Of a DNA stretch of 64,000 nucleotides, positions 49,184-60,150 are shown piece by piece; the stretch's first letter is position 1, and each line of letters opens with the position of its first letter. The stretch lies in contig JALQPE010001678.1 in NCBI GenBank assembly GCA_030407315.1, forward strand, positions 32,449-96,448, read 5' to 3'. Below the pieces are notes generated by a model. That model was not told where the DNA came from. It was given only the letters and a program-made list of their open reading frames with translations, and did no database searches. A program made the translations under genes and the position numbers. The stretch is from Asparagopsis taxiformis (lineage: Eukaryota; Rhodophyta; Florideophyceae; Bonnemaisoniales; Bonnemaisoniaceae).

Positions 49184-51788
49184 ACGCGAAAACGATCGCC
49201 GATTCGTATCCACTTCCGCGTATGGAAGATTGCCTCGATTCGCTTGGCGACGCCGCCATCTTACGACACTTGACTGTAACGCCGGTTACTGGCAAGTGCC
49301 CGTCTCCGCCGAGGACCGTGATAAGACAACGTTTACGTCTTTCATGGGAACGTATCGCTACGTGCGAATGCCATTCGGGCTACGAAATGCCCCCACTACG
49401 TTTCAGCGGACGTTGGACATAATCCTATCCGGAGTACGTTGGCAATCGTGCCTTGTTTACTTGGACGACGTAATCGTCTTTTCGAAAGACCTCGAGTCTC
49501 ACCTGGGTCACGTTGACCAGGTGCTTTCCCTGCTACGCGCAGCAGGAGTAACGTTAAAGCTCACGAAGTGCTCGTTCTTTCAACCACGAGTTGACTACCT
49601 GGGGCACGTGATTACCCCAGGGAAGCTGCACGTCGCAGCTCGGAACAAGGAAGCCTTTCGTACGGCTACGTTCCCGCGGGATAAGACGCAGTGCCGATCG
49701 TTTTTGGGCGCGGCCAACGTTTACCGCCGTTTCGTAAAGGCGTACGCCGAGATCGCTCGGCCACTCAACACGATGTTGAAGAAGGACGCTTCCCCCGATT
49801 GGACGAATCCAACTGACGCGCAAACGAATGCGTTCGAAACGTTGAAGACAATACTGGTGTCGCCACCAGTATTGCACCTTCCGAAGGCGGGACGTCCGTT
49901 CATGATCGATACCGACGCGTCGGCGTATCAGCTGGGAGCTACGTTGCTCCAACAGCAGAACGAAGATAAGCCCAACGAATGGGTGCCGATTGGGTACTGG
50001 TCGAAGACCCTTAACGAAACCGAACGCGGTTACTCAGCGACCGAGCGCGAGTGCTACTCCGTCGTCTGGGCGATAACGTCGCTCCGACCCTACGTAGAGG
50101 GTCAGCAGTTCACCGTACGTACGGACCACGAAGCCTTGCGTTGGCTAATGACGCTTACGGACGCGTCCGGACGACTACTACGATGGAGGCTACGCGTTGC
50201 CGAATTCGATTTCGAAGTTACGTACAGGCCTGGGCGCGTGCACCAGGTACCTGACGCTTTATCACGCGTGATATCTACGTATGACGACGGTCGACCCGTT
50301 GACGATGACGTACCATCGTACGGGGACGCAGTCCTCGTGACGACTCGCAGTCGGCGACAACCCACACGAAAAGGGCAAGGACGAACGACGTCCGTACGTA
50401 AAGAGGCACCGAATGCCAGGGGTCACGACGACCCGTCGAACGAGACTCGTGACGAACGAGCACCAGCCGCGACGGCTGGCAACGAGGGACTCGAGTTCAA
50501 CCGCGACGCGTCGCTCGATGACGTTCTCGACGAGGAACCGGATTTCCTCGACGAACAGCGCGCTGCTGAAGACGATTCGGCACGCGTGCCACCAGCTGAC
50601 GTTCAGCTTCCCATTACGAGGGACGAGCTTATCGAAGCTCAACGCGAGGACACGTTCTGTCAAACGATACTGACACGACAATCCGAGACGCAGGACGCTG
50701 CATTCTTCGAAGGCCACGATGGCCTACTCCGACGCCGGAACCCTCACGACGAGGAACGTACACAAATCGTTGTGCCGGCCTCGTTACGCCCGAGGCTGCT
50801 GGAGTTAACGCACCACCACGTCCTCGCTGGACATCCCGGACAAACACGTATGTACTACACCCTACGGAGGACGTACTACTGGCCCGCGATGGCCGCCGAC
50901 ATCCACGCAACGGTACGAAACTGCGTTGGATGTGCGAAGAACCGCGTGAAGCTTCGCAAACGGACGAACCCGTTACGTTTATTCCCGGCTACGGAGCCGT
51001 TGCGAGACCTATGTATCGACATACTAGGTCCGCTTACGAAGACCACGCGTGGTAACCGATTTATTCTCGTTATAACGGACCGCTTTACGAAGCTAACCAG
51101 AGTCGTACCTCTACGAAATATCGATTCCGCCAACGTGGCGAGCGCGTTCGTCAACGCGTGGGTCTTCTCGTATGGACCCCCACGGACGCTCATAAGCGAT
51201 AACGGAAAGCAGTTCGCTGCTAAGTTTTTCCAGCGCGTCTGCAACGAAATCGGCGTGACGAACGTCTTTACGTCGACGTACCACCCCCAAACGAACGGGC
51301 AGGTGGAGCGCTACAACAGGACGATCCTGGCGATGCTGCGCAATTACGTGAACGAAAACCAGAACGACTGGGATCGATACGCATCGGCGTTAACGTTTGC
51401 GTACAACACGCATGTGCATTCGAGCACGGGCACGACGCCCTTCGATTTGATTCTCACGAATCCACCGCCACCGTTGGCGCTACACACGTCGGTAACGAAC
51501 CGCGAACTACCCGACGGGGGAGGGCGAGCCACTTACGTGCGTGAGCTCGCCACAACGATGGATAACGCGTATCGAACGCTGACGGCCGCGCAGGCACGTT
51601 ATAAACGAAATTTCGACAAACGAGTCCGTGTCTCGAATCGAAACATCCGCGCGGGAGAATACGTATTCATCGACCCGACGGACGGGACCACGAAGGGCAC
51701 GAAGCTCGGAAACCACGCGTTGGGACCGTTCCGCGTACTACGTAACGTAACGACGTACGAACGTTCGTCATCCAACGAGGAGACGTAG
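49110..51788 (+). pseudogene. pol: pol: reverse transcriptase, RNase H, integrase, copy A
   Basis: The register is right from about 49263 (after a second missing T at 49261). [25 protein letters not shown] and the catalytic YLDDV at 49458-49472. RNase H: FMIDTDASAYQLGATL, with TDHEALRWL. Integrase: the H-H-C-C finger (HHHVLAGHPG ... CVGCAKNR, ~50813-50940), then CIDILGP, SDNGKQF and GQVERYNRT carrying the D, D, E residues. The RT start ([19 protein letters not shown]) lies in a different frame at about 49165-49260. The ORF ends at 51788, before the chromodomain, in both copies. Confidence 0.88.
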
Positions 51789-52069
51789 TTGAACGTGTCA
51801 ACTCGGACCGCGTTGCGTACGCGCCAACGCCGGCGAACGCGCCCCCGCCGGAGCCATACGATGCCACCGAGGCAGACCTCGACAAGAACCGCGACGGTCC
51901 GGCGTATGTAGTAGACGACCTACTCAACCACCGCGTGAACGAGGACGGAACGTTAGACTTCCTCGTGAAGTGGATCGGGTATCGTACCCCTACGTGGGAG
52001 CCCCGCCGGAACGTATCTGAAGAGAGCGTCTCTCGATACTTCGCACGCGTGCGACGAGCAACAACGTGA
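51782..52069 (+). pseudogene. pol: Chromodomain at the integrase C-terminus, copy A
   Basis: In the frame one base behind that of integrase, GDVVERVNSDRVAYAP leads to AYVVDDLLNHRVNEDGTLDF and LVKWIGYRTPTWEPRRNV, a clear chromodomain with its aromatic residues (Y, W, W), ending at TGA 52069. Chromodomains steer chromovirus integration to marked chromatin. The same offset exists in copy B. Confidence 0.78.
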
Positions 52070-52902
52070 AAGGCCACGACGGCCCCCGAAAACGCACACG
52101 AGCGTCGGGTTAAGCGCACGCGTGCGCGACGTTGCACGATGCAACAAACGAAGGCGACGAGCCGCACGAACGAGAAGCGAAGGCACAACGAGTGGCCGGG
52201 ACGTCCACCCTTGCGTTGGGGGGGCGCGATGCGTGCTAGAGCCGTCGCTCTTTTCGTTTTCGACACCATACGTTGGTGGAGGCACGAGCGCCAACGAAAG
52301 ATTGGACGACGAGTCCACGCGCGGACGATTCACACGATGTGAAGAGCCACGACTGGCTCGACAGTGTTGACCGCCCCATGGGCAAAGGTGACGACACCAC
52401 GGGCCACGGACGGACAACACGTCAGATTTTTCGCGCGAAAAATTATACTTGGGCCAGCGGGCCATGGACGCGCGGTACGAAAAATCGGGCCGATTACAGT
52501 GCGCTAATCCGGCCAAATCTCGGGACACGCGTGCCCCGAAAATTTCGTAATTTTGGCATGACGTGTGAGCCATCGTACGTCCCCGTGGACAACCGCTGAC
52601 AACGAGTCGCATCGACCAACGAGGTCAACGCCAAGCTCGCGAGCTAACGGCAACGTAACGCCGGAAGGCGGAAAAAACACGTAGGACGGACGCGTCCCCG
52701 ACGAAGATGGCAACGGCCTCATTACGAAACTTCACGCACGAAGCGGAACGAAGCTATACGCTAGCTGACGAAGGAGACCAACGGGTTCAGCGCACGAAGC
52801 GCGCGAAGAACGTGCGAAACGAATGAGCCAACGAGGCCGCGACGACGGACGGCGAACGAAGACGCTAACGTCTCGAATGCGATGCGACGGCAAAACCGTT
52901 AC
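52070..52902 (+). other. 3' non-coding part of copy A
   Basis: Open frames here are by-products of CpG-rich sequence. It matches copy B (inverted) until about 52855. It includes an exact 18-bp palindrome ATTTTTCGCGCGAAAAAT at 52426-52443. From ~52856 to 52902 it no longer matches copy B. Confidence 0.6.
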
Positions 52903-53585
52903 TGTGGAACGATAGTTCGGTTGACGTAGTAGCTGGTACGAGCCAGTGGACACGCTGTCCTTACGAAACGAAACGAGCAGTCCACCCGCTGGTGTTTGAC
53001 TGTATTGTTAGAACGGTAGAAGGTAGAGTGGTTAGCGAGTAGACACGAGCGTCACGACGCAACAATCCACGCGAGGATTACGTTAGCAAACGAGGTGGTA
53101 CGTCACCGGAGGCGCTCTCAACCAAGCCCGAGGCACTACACGCAATCAGCCTTATGTGCGGCGATGGGTAGGGAGTACGCAGCTCGACGGAGACGAAGCC
53201 TCGCTAGGCAAAACGTAAACGTAAAACGTAGAAGTCAGTCGTAGACTAGAGCCGTTGCTCGATCGTTGAATTGTCCCCTTTCCTCCCGGCACGATGCCAA
53301 TACCTATATGGCCACGATGCCAATACCTATATGGCCACGATGGCATCGCTTTACAGTGTAACACTGCTCGTAACGTCCCCGAATGGGAAAGGACCTTGTG
53401 GGTCACACGTAGGGACCCGTTGGTCCGTTGGCCGTTGCCAGTACGTTCGTTGCACACGTGTGCCGGTTGCGCGCGCGCATGCGCCAGCAATGCACGAGCA
53501 TTGCTGTCATCGGTCGTGTCCGCCGAAATTCGAATTCGCGGAAAACGTAAATATTTGCAATTTCGGAATTGCCACGTATACTACA
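52903..53585 (-). repeat. 3' LTR of copy B (divergent inner end)
   Basis: 683 bases from TGTAGTATACG (at 53585) to GTTCCACA (at 52903). It contains a 23-bp tandem duplication (53291-53336, gccaatacctatatggcc unit) absent from the other LTRs. Its last ~60 bases differ at many positions from both 5' LTRs, which agree with each other there. Confidence 0.8.
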
Positions 53586-53600
53586 CAGCCCCACCCCCAC
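53586..53600 (-). other. Polypurine tract candidate, copy B
   Basis: On the minus strand GTGGGGGTGGGGCTG directly precedes the 3' LTR start, the position and composition expected for the plus-strand primer of reverse transcription. Copy A lacks it. Confidence 0.7.
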
Positions 53601-56281
53601 ACGTGGACGTCCCGGCCACGCGAGGCCCGTCAGGACGCGCCTGAGACACGGGGCCGTGGCGCCTCTTCGGGTACAACTGCGGACGTGGCAGTTGTCCCGA
53701 AAAATCTCGTTTAACCGTACGCGGCCCGGTTGGCTGATCGGTTCGCCACGGCGCCGGAGCGCGCGCGTGCGCTCCGACTCTTCGTAATCATCGCGGCCCG
53801 CCCGTTGGCGTCGTTCCGTGGTTAGTCGTAGGCCTCGGAGGCTTTTAGCATCGAGCTGCTTCGTAAACCTCGTTTGTTTCTTTGCGTAATCGCATGGCTC
53901 CGTTGAGCTTCGTAATACGTGTTGGCAGGTCGTCTGCAGCGGGGGAGGGGTAAGCGTTAAGCCCCTCCCCCAATTTTTTGTTGTGGCGTCTACCCCGTCG
54001 GGTGTCGTATGGCTTACGTAGCCCGTGCTTCGAGTTCGCGGCGGCGCGTGCCCGTTGGCAGGTTCGTAACACACGTACTATTCGGCAAAGCGGCGGTGCG
54101 TAGCGGCGGCTTTTCACTGCGAGTGGTACGTTAACCTCGATCGTAGAGCCCGTTGGCGTGCGTATCATTTAGTAACTAACTCGGAAATCGTTTCCGCCGT
54201 CGTTTCTCGTTCGGATAACCCCGTCGGGTGTCGTATTCCGTTGAGCATTCGAGCTCTTTGGCACGTAGCACGTCGGTGCCAATTTTAATTTGCTCCGATG
54301 AGTTGGGCGAAAATTCGTCGAACGTCAGACCGACGCGCGCGTGAGTCGGCTGACGTTTCACGCCGTTGCGTGTACGCGGCAGTGCGTCGTGGCGCGTCGC
54401 GGTTCCGTTGACGACGTGGTTGCCGGCGGGCTTGGCATTTCGTATAGCCGTTGACGTAATTAGCGCCGTCACGCTTCACGTTCCCGCGGCTTCACGTTGG
54501 CCAGTGGCGTTATCATTTTGTAACTACCTCGGAATCGTTTCCGCCGGCGTTTCTCGTGCGGGTAACCCTGTCGGGTGTCTAATTCCGTTGAGCGTTCGAG
54601 CTCTTTGGCACGTAGCACGTCGGTGCCAATTTTAATTTGCTCCGATGGGCTGGACGGAAAATTCGCTAAACGTCAGGCCGACTCGCGCGTGAGTTGGCTT
54701 GACGTTTCACGCCGTGGCGTGTACGCGGTAGTGCGTCGTGGTGCGTCGCGGTTCCGTTGACAACGTCTTTGCCGGCGGGCTTGGCTTTTCGTATAGCCGT
54801 TAACACCGTTAGCGCCGTCGCGCTTCACGTTAGCCGGTGGCGCAATCGTTGCGCTAGTCCGCTTCGCGTGGTGGCGTCGTTCGCCGCGGCGTCCGAGGAG
54901 CGTTTCGTTAGCTCATCCGTTATGTGGTGCGACGTGCACCTGGGCATACGTAATGCTCGCCCTCTACGCCGTTGCGTAATTTCGTTTATTCGCCTTGCGA
55001 ACCCGACGGGGACGCGATTGACGGAGTCGTTTCGCATGCCCGCGGGCGGTTGAGGCTGCTACGTGAGCCAATTTTTCGTCGGCTCGTTGCCTTCAGCTGT
55101 GCCGTTTCGTTGGCTACTAGCTTGTTCGCCGTTGCGTATTCGTATTTCGTTTCGTACGTTCGGCCCGTTGGCGTGCGTCGTTATCGTTAGCGACGTCCGC
55201 GTACGCGCTCGTATCCTGGCCGACGTGGCGGTGGCGCGCGCGCCTTCGAATTCGAACGGGTCTAAGCTCGTTAGCTTCTTGTTTTGCGACGCGGACGTGC
55301 GCGTCTTAGCCTTCGTGACCGTACGTGGTCTACCCGCCTTTCGGGTTTGTTCGTGCGTTTCGACTAGCCGGCGGGCTTTTCGCTTTCGCGCGTCGTTCGT
55401 TATGCCCGCGTGGCCGGGCACCGTTGTGTCGTTCCGTGGTTGCCGTACGTGGCTACCGTGTTCGGCGTCGTGCCTCACGATGGCGATACGGTTCGCCGTC
55501 CGTCGTCGCGGCCTCGTTGGCTCGTCGTTGGCACGCTTTACTCGCGCGCTTCGTGCGCTGAGACCCGTTGTCTAATTCGTCGGCTAACGTATAGCTTCGT
55601 TCCGCTTCGTGCGGGAAGTTTCGTAATGAGGCCGTTGCCATCTTCGTTGGGGACGCGTCCGTCCTACGTCGTTTCTCCTCCTTCCGGCGTTACGTTGCCG
55701 TTAGCTCGCGAGCTGTTTGGCGTTGACCTCGTTGGTCGATGCGACTCGTTGTCAGCGGCTGTCCACGGGGACGTACGATGGCTCACGTGACATGCCAAAA
55801 TTACGAAATTTTCGGGGCACGCGTGTCCCGAGATTTGGCCGGATTAGCGCACTGTAATCGGCCCGATTTTTCGTACCGCGCGTCCATGGCCCGCTGGCCC
55901 AAGTATAATTTTTCGCGCGAAAAATCTGACGTGTTGTCCGTCCGTGGCCCGTGGTGTCGTCACCTTTGCCCGTGGGGCGGTCAACACTGTCGAGCCAGTC
56001 GTGGCTCTTCACATCGTGTGAATCGTCCGCGCGTGGACTCGTCGTCCAATCTTTCGTTGGCGCTCGTGCCTCCACCAACGTATGGTGTCGAAAACGAAAA
56101 GAGCGACGGCTCTAGCACGCATCGCGCCCCCCCAACGCAAGGGTGGACGTCCCGGCCACTCGTTGTGCCTTCGCTTCTCGTTCGTGCGGCTCGTCGCCTT
56201 CGTTTGTTGCATCGTGCAACGTCGCGCACGCGTGCGCTTAACCCGACGCTCGTGTGCGTTTTCGGGGGCCGTCGTGGCCTT
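53601..56281 (-). other. Long 3' non-coding region of copy B
   Basis: About 2.7 kb between the chromodomain stop and the polypurine tract. The part next to the chromodomain (55,480-56,281) is shared with copy A; the rest is unique in this window. It holds two copies of a ~350-bp repeat and a minus-strand frame at 55478-55059 (139 codons, rich in Arg, Thr and Lys, with a GRPR patch) that I cannot assign. An 18-bp palindrome identical to that in copy A lies at 55908-55925. Confidence 0.55.
54172..54865 (-). repeat. Two ~350-bp tandem repeats in the copy B 3' region
   Basis: The unit starting near 54172 (gtaactaactcggaa...) is repeated from about 54521 (gtaactacctcggaa...). Both contain gagctctttggcacgtagca, then gtgccaattttaatttgctc, and gccggcgggcttggc. 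They differ by scattered substitutions and short indels, so the duplication is older than the A/B split or has evolved since. Confidence 0.75.
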
Positions 56282-56575
56282 TCACGTTGTTGCTCGTCGC
56301 ACGCGTGCGAAGTATCGAGAGACGCTCTCTTCAGATACGTTCCGGCGGGGCTCCCACGTAGGGGTACGATACCCGATCCACTTCACGAGGAAGTCTAACG
56401 TTCCGTCCTCGTTCACGCGGTGGTTGAGTAGGTCGTCTACTACATACGCCGGACCGTCGCGGTTCTTGTCGAGGTCTGCCTCGGTGGCATCGTATGGCTC
56501 CGGCGGGGGCGCGTTCGCCGGCGTTGGCGCGTACGCAACGCGGTCCGAGTTGACACGTTCAACTACGTCTCCTCG
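56282..56575 (-). pseudogene. pol: Chromodomain, copy B
   Basis: The same chromodomain as in copy A, ending at the TGA complement 56284-56282, again one base out of register with integrase, which ends at 56563. The two reading frames overlap by a few codons. Confidence 0.75.
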
Positions 56576-59500
56576 TTGGATGACGAACGTTCGTACGTCG
56601 TTACGTTACGTAGTACGCGGAACGGTCCCAACGCGTGGTTTCCGAGCTTCGTGCCCTTCGTGGTCCCGTCCGTCGGGTCGATGAATACGTATTCTCCCGC
56701 GCGGATGTTTCGATTCGAGACACGGACTCGTTTGTCGAAATTTCGTTTATAACGTGCCTGCGCGGCCGTCAGCGTTCGATACGCGTTATCCATCGTTGTG
56801 GCGAGCTCACGCACGTAAGTGGCTCGCCCTCCCCCGTCGGGTAGTTCGCGGTTCGTTACCGACGTGTGTAGCGCCAACGGTGGCGGTGGATTCGTGAGAA
56901 TCAAATCGAAGGGCGTCGTGCCCGTGCTCGAATGCACATGCGTGTTGTACGCAAACGTTAACGCCGATGCGTATCGATCCCAGTCGTTCTGGTTTTCGTT
57001 CACGTAATTGCGCAGCATCGCCAGGATCGTCCTGTTGTAGCGCTCCACCTGCCCGTTCGTTTGGGGGTGGTACGTCGACGTAAAGACGTTCGTCACGCCG
57101 ATTTCGTTGCAGACGCGCTGGAAAAACTTAGCAGCGAACTGCTTTCCGTTATCGCTTATGAGCGTCCGTGGGGGTCCATACGAGAAGACCCACGCGTTGA
57201 CGAACGCGCTCGCCACGTTGGCGGAATCGATATTTCGTAGAGGTACGACTCTGGTTAGCTTCGTAAAGCGGTCCGTTATAACGAGGATAAATCGGTTACC
57301 ACGCGTGGTCTTCGTAAGCGGACCTAGTATGTCGATACATAGGTCTCGCAACGGCTCCGTAGCCGGGAATAAACGTAACGGGTTCGTCCGTTTGCGAAGC
57401 TTCACGCGGTTCTTCGCACATCCAACGCAGTTTCGTACCGTTGCGTGGATGTCGGCGGCCATCGCGGGCCAGTAGTACGTCCTCCGTAGGGTGTAGTACA
57501 TACGTGTTTGTCCGGGATGTCCAGCGAGGACGTGGTGGTGCGTTAACTCCAGCAGCCTCGGGCGTAACGAGGCCGGCACAACGATTTGTGTACGTTCCTC
57601 GTCGTGAGGGTTCCGGCGTCGGAGTAGGCCATCGTGGCCTTCGAAGAATGCAGCGTCCTGCGTCTCGGATTGTCGTGTCAGTATCGTTTGACAGAACGTG
57701 TCCTCGCGTTGAGCTTCGATAAGCTCGTCCCTCGTAATGGGAAGCTGAACGTCAGCTGGTGGCACGCGTGCCGAATCGTCTTCAGCAGCGCGCTGTTCGT
57801 CGAGGAAATCCGGTTCCTCGTCGAGAACGTCATCGAGCGACGCGTCGCGGTTGAACTCGAGTCCCTCGTTGCCAGCCGTCGCGGCTGGTGCTCGTTCGTC
57901 ACGAGTCTCGTTCGACGGGTCGTCGTGACCCCTGGCATTCGGTGCCTCTTTACGTACGGACGTCGTTCGTCCTTGCCCTTTTCGTGTGGGTTGTCGCCGA
58001 CTGCGAGTCGTCACGAGGACTGCGTCCCCGTACGATGGTACGTCATCGTCAACGGGTCGACCGTCGTCATACGTAGATATCACGCGTGATAAAGCGTCAG
58101 GTACCTGGTGCACGCGCCCAGGCCTGTACGTAACTTCGAAATCGAATTCGGCAACGCGTAGCCTCCATCGTAGTAGTCGTCCGGACGCGTCCGTAAGCGT
58201 CATTAGCCAACGCAAGGCTTCGTGGTCCGTACGTACGGTGAACTGCTGACCCTCTACGTAGGGTCGGAGCGACGTTATCGCCCAGACGACGGAGTAGCAC
58301 TCGCGCTCGGTCGCTGAGTAACCGCGTTCGGTTTCGTTAAGGGTCTTCGACCAGTACCCAATCGGCACCCATTCGTTGGGCTTATCTTCGTTCTGCTGTT
58401 GGAGCAACGTAGCTCCCAGCTGATACGCCGACGCGTCGGTATCGATCATGAACGGACGTCCCGCCTTCGGAAGGTGCAATACTGGTGGCGACACCAGTAT
58501 TGTCTTCAACGTTTCGAACGCATTCGTTTGCGCGTCAGTTGGATTCGTCCAATCGGGGGAAGCGTCCTTCTTCAACATCGTGTTGAGTGGCCGAGCGATC
58601 TCGGCGTACGCCTTTACGAAACGGCGGTAAACGTTGGCCGCGCCCAAAAACGATCGGCACTGCGTCTTATCCCGCGGGAACGTAGCCGTACGAAAGGCTT
58701 CCTTGTTCCGAGCTGCGACGTGCAGCTTCCCTGGGGTAATCACGTGCCCCAGGTAGTCAACTCGTGGTTGAAAGAACGAGCACTTCGTGAGCTTTAACGT
58801 TACTCCTGCTGCGCGTAGCAGGGAAAGCACCTGGTCAACGTGACCCAGGTGAGACTCGAGGTCTTTCGAAAAGACGATTACGTCGTCCAAGTAAACAAGG
58901 CACGATTGCCAACGTACTCCGGATAGGATTATGTCCAACGTCCGCTGAAACGTAGTGGGGGCATTTCGTAGCCCGAATGGCATTCGCACGTAGCGATACG
59001 TTCCCATGAAAGACGTAAACGTTGTCTTATCACGGTCCTCGGCGGAGACGGGCACTTGCCAGTAACCGGCGTTACAGTCAAGTGTCGTAAAGATGGCGGC
59101 GTCGCCAAGCGAATCGAGGCAATCTTCCATACGCGGAAGTGGATACGAATCGGCGATCGTTTTCGCGTTCAAACGTCTGTAATCGACACAGAAACGTAAG
59201 GATCCGTCCTTCTTCGGCACCAGCACGATTGGTGACGCCCATTCGCTGGACGCGGGTTCGATAACCCCTTCGTTGAGCATCTTCGTGATCTGCTCCTCGG
59301 CTATCGTACGTAGAGCCGGACCCTGACGATAGGGCATTGAACGTATGGGCCTCGTGCCTGGTTCGAGTTCGATTCGATGCTCCGTAGCATTGATTTCGCC
59401 GAGGCGTCCGCTCGTCCACATTGACGAATGTGTGGCTAGCATCTCGTTGATGCGCTTTCGTAAATCCTCGTCGTCGAGGTGCGACAAATCGATTGTCGAC

Positions 59501-59880
59501 TGCCAATCCGTGGCGGGGTCGTTCCCCTTTTCGTTGACCAACGGGTCTGGCGTTTCGTCGCCCAACCCGTTCGTGCTCGTCCGCGTCGTCGCGTCGACTA
59601 GCGGTAGGTTCAAAACCTTCGCGAGGGCTTCGCCGCCCTCACGCTTGAGTGGGACGATTCCCAACGGGGAGCGTACCGCGTACGCAATCGTCGCGCCTTT
59701 CGGCAGCTCGCGGTCCTTCTTCGTGAAGCTAGATACGATAATAGAGAACGTCTCTCTGGGTCCTACGTCGACCACTCCGTTGGCTATGCGCAGCCCATGC
59801 CGGAATTGCACCGACGCTTTCGGTTCGAGGAACACGAGTCCGGTCGCATCCGTCGTCACGTTGACGGTCCGTTGCGACAT
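56563..59880 (-). CDS. pol: pol: reverse transcriptase, RNase H, integrase, copy B (uninterrupted)
   Basis: 1105 codons open from 59880 to 56563. The first ~150 residues are the linker after protease; RT ([39 protein letters not shown]), RNase H (IDTDASAYQLGATL, TDHEALRWL) and integrase (H-H-C-C finger, CIDILGP, SDNGKQF, GQVERYNRT) are continuous and keep every catalytic residue I can identify. The ATG at 59880 is internal to the polyprotein: upstream an extra GT at about 59895 shifts frame from the protease part, so this is not a complete pol. Confidence 0.88.
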   Translation of the reverse strand: MSQRTVNVTTDATGLVFLEPKASVQFRHGLRIANGVVDVGPRETFSIIVSSFTKKDRELPKGATIAYAVRSPLGIVPLKREGGEALAKVLNLPLVDATTRTSTNGLGDETPDPLVNEKGNDPATDWQSTIDLSHLDDEDLRKRINEMLATHSSMWTSGRLGEINATEHRIELEPGTRPIRSMPYRQGPALRTIAEEQITKMLNEGVIEPASSEWASPIVLVPKKDGSLRFCVDYRRLNAKTIADSYPLPRMEDCLDSLGDAAIFTTLDCNAGYWQVPVSAEDRDKTTFTSFMGTYRYVRMPFGLRNAPTTFQRTLDIILSGVRWQSCLVYLDDVIVFSKDLESHLGHVDQVLSLLRAAGVTLKLTKCSFFQPRVDYLGHVITPGKLHVAARNKEAFRTATFPRDKTQCRSFLGAANVYRRFVKAYAEIARPLNTMLKKDASPDWTNPTDAQTNAFETLKTILVSPPVLHLPKAGRPFMIDTDASAYQLGATLLQQQNEDKPNEWVPIGYWSKTLNETERGYSATERECYSVVWAITSLRPYVEGQQFTVRTDHEALRWLMTLTDASGRLLRWRLRVAEFDFEVTYRPGRVHQVPDALSRVISTYDDGRPVDDDVPSYGDAVLVTTRSRRQPTRKGQGRTTSVRKEAPNARGHDDPSNETRDERAPAATAGNEGLEFNRDASLDDVLDEEPDFLDEQRAAEDDSARVPPADVQLPITRDELIEAQREDTFCQTILTRQSETQDAAFFEGHDGLLRRRNPHDEERTQIVVPASLRPRLLELTHHHVLAGHPGQTRMYYTLRRTYYWPAMAADIHATVRNCVGCAKNRVKLRKRTNPLRLFPATEPLRDLCIDILGPLTKTTRGNRFILVITDRFTKLTRVVPLRNIDSANVASAFVNAWVFSYGPPRTLISDNGKQFAAKFFQRVCNEIGVTNVFTSTYHPQTNGQVERYNRTILAMLRNYVNENQNDWDRYASALTFAYNTHVHSSTGTTPFDLILTNPPPPLALHTSVTNRELPDGGGRATYVRELATTMDNAYRTLTAAQARYKRNFDKRVRVSNRNIRAGEYVFIDPTDGTTKGTKLGNHALGPFRVLRNVTTYERSSSNEET

Positions 59881-60150
59881 CGCCGGTACACGCGTGTGTA
59901 CTTCGTCAGGCGAACCGAGAACGTTCGGCTCGGCCTATTCGAGGCCGCGTTACGCTCGCGGCGTTTCGGGGGCTCCACGTTTGGATTCGTCTCTTCCCCC
60001 TCCTCGTACGGAGTCTTCGTATCGCCCTCCGCGATAATGGGTATCGTATCCCCCGGTGGAGGTCGATTGTCTGCGCTCGACAGCGTATAGCATCGACATG
60101 CTTCGACATGAACGACGTGCCCATTATAACGGGAACAGCCAGCGTGTTGG

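Larger units (their letters stand above)
44374..52902 (+). mobile_element. Ty3/Gypsy chromovirus copy A, 3'-truncated
   Basis: In order: 5' LTR (44374-45032), primer-binding candidate, gag, CCHC zinc knuckle, protease, reverse transcriptase, RNase H, integrase, chromodomain and ~790 bases of 3' non-coding sequence. Homology to copy B ends near 52855; ~46 bases of unmatched sequence lead to the inverted LTR at 52903. There is no same-orientation 3' LTR and no polypurine tract, so the copy lost its 3' end or was formed by rearrangement with copy B. It lies inside the Harbinger transposase. Confidence 0.88.

Noticed and set aside
55063..55575. 170-codon plus-strand frame in the copy B 3' region
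   Set aside because: It is antisense to the element, rich in Arg/Val/Ala as expected from the CGT-rich composition, and has no recognisable domain.
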